Positions 60,702 to 64,000 of a stretch of 64,000 nt of DNA are shown piece by piece (within the stretch, counting starts at the first letter, position 1; each line of letters opens with the position of its first letter). The stretch is from a candidate division Hyd24-12 bacterium UBA6080. Lineage in GTDB: Bacteria > Fermentibacterota > Fermentibacteria > Fermentibacterales > JCC-6. The position numbers and the translations under genes are program-made. The stretch is taken from positions 62,001 through 126,000 of the forward strand of contig DIXM01000003.1 of NCBI GenBank assembly GCA_002436025.1, in the 5' to 3' direction. Below the pieces are notes generated by a model. The model was not told the origin of the DNA, searched no databases, and saw only the letters and a program-made list of their open reading frames with translations.

Positions 60702-63182
60702 ATGAGAACCACTTCAGGAAGGGGCAGTGGGGCGTTTATCGTTCTCCTGGCCGCGATCCTGATGCCGCTTCTCGGTTTTGGCACGGCGAACGCCCAGGAG
60801 GTAGGCGACAAAGTCAACCTTCTGGTGCCGGACCTGTCGGAGTTTGCCGACCCCGTACAGTCCAGGCAGTTCACAGTGCTCGCCGAGACACCCCACGCCC
60901 TCTGGCTGGTGCAGGACACCTGCTGGGTGGATGCCAAGGGCGGCGGAATACTTTCACTCGACACACTTCTCAACGGAGAAGAGTCCCTTCACAAGAAGTT
61001 CGGCTGGGACGTAAGCATCATCGGCGACATGATGACCATGGAAGAGTTCGAAGACCTCACCGAGGTGTTCGAGAACACGGTCTGGGGTTCGGTCACCGCC
61101 ATCTGGGGCGAGCCCGTCCTCACCGTCCCCGATGGCGAGAAGATATGGATCGCCATTTCTGCCATCCCCACCAAGTACAACGCGGGCCAGGGCACCCTTG
61201 CCGCCCGCAACCAGTTCTATCATGTGGTCCCGGAAGACCTCCAGGGCGAGTTCAACGCCCATGACATCTTCTACCTCAACGCCCATGCCCTGGCGTACAA
61301 CCCGAACCTGCTCGTCCACGCGGTCCCCATGCGCCAGTGGCACCTGGCCAACGGTCTTTCGGCGCTCTGCCGGTACAGCCGGAACACCGCCGAAGAATCG
61401 TGGGTCGTAAGGGGCATGGCCGAGGTTGCCCAGTTCGAAAGCTTCGGCTTCACCACCACAGGGTCCTACGGCATGGAGAAGATACTGGGCGATTTCGAGA
61501 AAGCTCCCTACATCGAGCTGGTCAACTCTCAGGCGGGCTCCGGCGGACTCGACTACAGCGGTTCCAGGGGTCAGCAGTTCCTGTTCTTCATGTACCTGCG
61601 CCAGCGTGCAGGCGTATCGGCCATTCAGGCGATCGCCCAGGGCGACACCACCGGAATGCTGAACATCGCCCTTGCACTCGATCCCGCAGCAACACCCGAA
61701 ACGGCTGTTCAGGACGAAGTGGTCCCCCTCTACTGGGATTACCTGATCTGCAACCTGAACCACCGCTTCCTCAGTGACTTTGCGGGCGGCATCTACATGT
61801 ACGACTTCCTGGTGGGCACACCCTCCGAGGATTTCGGCCACGCCACCCAGCAGGCCGCATTCTCCAACAAGTTCACCGAATATCCGTTCCCGGCAACTAT
61901 CGGGGCGGAAGTGAGCGCGATAGCGGCTCCCATCTGGGCATCCCAGTACTGCTACTTCCGCAATCTCACCGGCAGTGAGGATGATGTGCTGTTCAACGGC
62001 CAGTACTCGGATGGTTCAGGCGGCGAGAGCGCCGTCGCGGGCCGCTGGGAGGCCAAGCTCGTATCCTTCAACGAGGCCACGGGCGAGTTCCTCTCGGTTA
62101 CCGATGTGGTGCTCGACGACTTCTACAACGGCAGTTTCGGCCTTGCAGGCGATGCCACATACCTCATCGTCACCAACAACAATCCCGGCGGTGCTGTGAA
62201 CCTCCGCTACGTGCTCAGCCAGGACTTCGTTCCTCCGAGTCTCGAAGTGGCCGTTCACCAGAACCAGGTCTCCGACAACTTCGCCAACGTCTTTGCCGTT
62301 GGTGTGGACGAAGCCACGCTTGAGATGGAGGGTTTCGACTGGGTCGGCCCCATCTTCAGCGCGACACTGGGCTCCGTTACAACACCCATAAAGATGGAGG
62401 CCTTCTACGGCAGCGTGATGTGGAGGGGTAACGTCGACCTCACCAGCGACGGCAACTACACACTCAACTTCTCCGGATACGACAGCAGCGGTATAGCGAT
62501 CAACAATACCGTCTCAATGGCTGTCGGCACCGTGAGCGGCAAACTCACGCTCGAAGTCAGGGGCATCAGGCTCGATGTTCCCGAGGGCGCCGCAGCCCCG
62601 GGTTCCAGGGTCGTCCTCAGTGAGACCGGCATGCTCGGACTCTCCATGGGCTCAGGCAGCAGCATCGCCGAGGCCTCGGGCATGCTCACCGGTGTTCTCG
62701 CCGGCCCCGTGAGCATACCCTCCGTGAACGGCACCCTGTCCTTCCCCGCCGTGAACGCAGACGCTTCAGTCTTCGTTTACGGTTCCGAGGGATGGGTCAG
62801 GCTCGACAGCTACTTCCAGAACGGCCGGATCTGCGCCCCCGTCACCGAGGGCGGCATCTACGTCATGGGTGAGGCACCCGGCGTGACCAGCCCCACCGTT
62901 CCGGTACAGGTGCAGATCGAGGGCAACTACCCCAACCCGTTCAGTGCCCAGACCGTGATCCGTTTCGCCACCCCCGCGCAGGGTCTTGTGACCATGAGGG
63001 TCTTCGACCTCAGCGGCAGGCTCGTGAGAACACTGGCCAATGAAGACATGGCCGCAGCTAACCACAGCATCGTCTGGGACGGAACCGACAGCAATGGCCA
63101 GCCCCTTGGCGCGGGAGTCTACTTCTGCCGCCTCGAGGCCCAGGGCCAGGTTCTCACCCAGAAGATCATGATGGTTGAGTAG
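60702..63182 (+). CDS. Secreted pseudo-metalloprotease-like protein with sorting domain
   Basis: 826 residues from ATG 60702 (AGAGGAGG upstream). Signal peptide (about 10-31, IVLLAAILMPLLGFGTANA). Residues about 60-400 follow the layout of M30/M6-like secreted zinc proteases: HDIFYLNAHALAYNPN, a helix where HExxH is expected but which reads H206-AVPMRQW-H214, then EESWVVRGMAEVAQFE and LFFMYLRQRAGVSAIQAI. The zinc/catalytic motif is lost, so it is probably inactive. Beta-sandwich regions follow (about 450-720) and a C-terminal sorting domain (about 740-826, NYPNPFSAQTVIRF, VFDLSGRLVRTL, GVYFCRLEAQGQ). Confidence 0.85.
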   Translation: MRTTSGRGSGAFIVLLAAILMPLLGFGTANAQEVGDKVNLLVPDLSEFADPVQSRQFTVLAETPHALWLVQDTCWVDAKGGGILSLDTLLNGEESLHKKFGWDVSIIGDMMTMEEFEDLTEVFENTVWGSVTAIWGEPVLTVPDGEKIWIAISAIPTKYNAGQGTLAARNQFYHVVPEDLQGEFNAHDIFYLNAHALAYNPNLLVHAVPMRQWHLANGLSALCRYSRNTAEESWVVRGMAEVAQFESFGFTTTGSYGMEKILGDFEKAPYIELVNSQAGSGGLDYSGSRGQQFLFFMYLRQRAGVSAIQAIAQGDTTGMLNIALALDPAATPETAVQDEVVPLYWDYLICNLNHRFLSDFAGGIYMYDFLVGTPSEDFGHATQQAAFSNKFTEYPFPATIGAEVSAIAAPIWASQYCYFRNLTGSEDDVLFNGQYSDGSGGESAVAGRWEAKLVSFNEATGEFLSVTDVVLDDFYNGSFGLAGDATYLIVTNNNPGGAVNLRYVLSQDFVPPSLEVAVHQNQVSDNFANVFAVGVDEATLEMEGFDWVGPIFSATLGSVTTPIKMEAFYGSVMWRGNVDLTSDGNYTLNFSGYDSSGIAINNTVSMAVGTVSGKLTLEVRGIRLDVPEGAAAPGSRVVLSETGMLGLSMGSGSSIAEASGMLTGVLAGPVSIPSVNGTLSFPAVNADASVFVYGSEGWVRLDSYFQNGRICAPVTEGGIYVMGEAPGVTSPTVPVQVQIEGNYPNPFSAQTVIRFATPAQGLVTMRVFDLSGRLVRTLANEDMAAANHSIVWDGTDSNGQPLGAGVYFCRLEAQGQVLTQKIMMVE

Positions 63183-63196
63183 GAAGGAGGGTGAAA

Positions 63197-64000
63197 ATGA
63201 AGCGCACAATAGCACTGCTTGCGGGTCTCGCCCTCGTTCTTTTGTCGGGTTGCGGGGACAAGCTTCCCACTGACATCCCTGACGTGATTGGCTACGACGG
63301 CCTTGTAGCCCAGGGTTGGCAGGCCTACGACCAGGCCAGCTACGACAGCGCAATGGTGAAGTTCGAGCAGGCCATCGACGTCGACGTCACCCGCCCCGAG
63401 GCCTACCTGGGCGCGGGCTGGTCGTCTATCCACCTCAGCGACTACTGGAACATCGGCGCCGACTTCTTCTACATGGCCGCTCAGAACGACGGCGGCAGCT
63501 GGCCCGTCGCAACGGGCATGGCCACCATCACGCAGGACGTTGACTGGACAGTCTTCGAGTGCATCGATCCAGTCCTCAGCGAGAGCACCATGTCGGTCAT
63601 CGAGGCCTACGGCGAGATCTGGCTTGACTGGCCAACAGCCGGTGACACCACGATCATCGACAACGAGATCATCGGCGCCTTCCTGTACGGGGCAGCCCCC
63701 TTCAACGCCGACCACAACGACCCCCAGAGCCCCAGGTACGGGAACATTCCGTTCAAGTACACCTACACCTCCGACATACCGAACTTCTTCGGCATGACCT
63801 CGGCTGTGAACGAAACGACCCAGAACGTTAACATCAATGTTGACTCCCTGGTCGTCGAGAACGGTGTGACGGTTGTCTACCTGAATGTGCCCTACCGGAC
63901 CTACACCGTAGAGCCAATCGACTACCGCACCTGGATCATGGCTGAGAACGATATCAAGTTCGACTACTCCACCTACTCCCTGCCCGAGGGTGCAACGGCG
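63197..64000 (+). CDS. TPR-containing lipoprotein (3' truncated)
   Basis: Open to the window end (268 codons seen, no stop). Lipobox LLSGC with Cys19. Residues about 35-110 hold TPR-like helices (AYDQASYDSAMVKFEQAI, PEAYLGAGWSSIHLSDYW). After that the protein becomes beta-rich (TVVYLNVPYRTYTV). Ribosome site AGGAAGGAGG, 14 bases after the preceding stop. Probably an outer-membrane lipoprotein of the same secretion/surface cluster. Confidence 0.85.
   Translation, partial: MKRTIALLAGLALVLLSGCGDKLPTDIPDVIGYDGLVAQGWQAYDQASYDSAMVKFEQAIDVDVTRPEAYLGAGWSSIHLSDYWNIGADFFYMAAQNDGGSWPVATGMATITQDVDWTVFECIDPVLSESTMSVIEAYGEIWLDWPTAGDTTIIDNEIIGAFLYGAAPFNADHNDPQSPRYGNIPFKYTYTSDIPNFFGMTSAVNETTQNVNINVDSLVVENGVTVVYLNVPYRTYTVEPIDYRTWIMAENDIKFDYSTYSLPEGATA

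Noticed and set aside
1..64000. CRISPR arrays, tRNA, rRNA, prophage or intact insertion sequences
   Set aside because: No regular spaced repeats, no cloverleaf with a T-loop GTTCRA core in an intergenic region, and no transposase, integrase or phage structural motif seen. A covariance search was not possible.

Overview
The window is GC-rich (about 60% by eye), gene-dense bacterial chromosome from a Gram-negative, didermic lineage. Four secreted proteins end in type IX-like (Por) C-terminal sorting domains, there is a PorV/PorQ-like outer-membrane protein, and two adjacent genes carry GWxTD-type domains. Together with a TonB receptor that has a carboxypeptidase-regulatory N-terminus, this points to the FCB superphylum, probably one of its uncultured candidate phyla (Fermentibacteria or Eisenbacteria type). 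That placement is inferred from gene content only. I see no rRNA, tRNA, CRISPR array, intact insertion sequence or prophage.

Layout. 1-5.3 kb: a truncated ABC exporter, a lipoprotein and a lipoprotein carrying a ComEC-like metallo-beta-lactamase domain, all joined by ATGA overlaps, then a GT-C-like membrane protein. 5.3-7.9 kb (minus): an unknown gene coupled to a PAS/GGDEF diguanylate cyclase. 8.1-16.2 kb: glycine cleavage operon gcvT-gcvH-gcvPA-gcvPB, then a membrane protein, a small conserved-looking protein, a GlmL-family ATPase and a barrel-sandwich partner. 16.2-20.3 kb (minus): a GNAT acetyltransferase, a 26-codon leader and a class III cyclase/AAA/TPR regulator. 20.4-23.5 kb: three tandem membrane-anchored Cys-rich paralogues, a radical SAM/SPASM protein and a zinc-ribbon membrane peptide, in one tight operon. 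23.5-29.3 kb (minus): an RsiV-like protein, two secreted proteins with sorting domains and a hybrid histidine kinase. 29.3-29.95 kb: a gene-poor stretch with an AT-rich island. 30-32.5 kb: proline catabolism (P5C dehydrogenase), an 11-cysteine mini-protein and an exported protein. 32.5-42.2 kb: a flavin-type split-barrel protein and a 3072-residue cyclic beta-1,2-glucan synthase. 42.5-45.7 kb: four overlapping membrane-protein genes (DUF6754-like). 45.8-48.8 kb (minus): a receiver-like/PEP-synthase N-domain fusion. 49-64 kb: a long plus-strand run with TonB receptor, ExbB, two ExbD, TonB, secreted proteins, PorV-like porin, two GWxTD proteins, a pseudo-protease and a TPR lipoprotein cut by the window end.

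How it fits together. The right-hand 15 kb looks like an energised outer-membrane and secretion unit: proton-motive force passed by ExbBD/TonB, an outer-membrane receptor, and secreted cargo with the PorV-like porin. The signalling genes on the minus strand (diguanylate cyclase, adenylate cyclase/AAA, hybrid kinase) all lack ATG, GTG or TTG starts that would keep their N-terminal domains or coils whole. Each has a CTG in the right place, two of them with GGGGAGG 5-6 nt upstream. The best candidates for an undescribed system are the tandem-paralogue/radical SAM operon (20.38-23.46 kb) and the four-gene membrane operon (42.46-45.74 kb).
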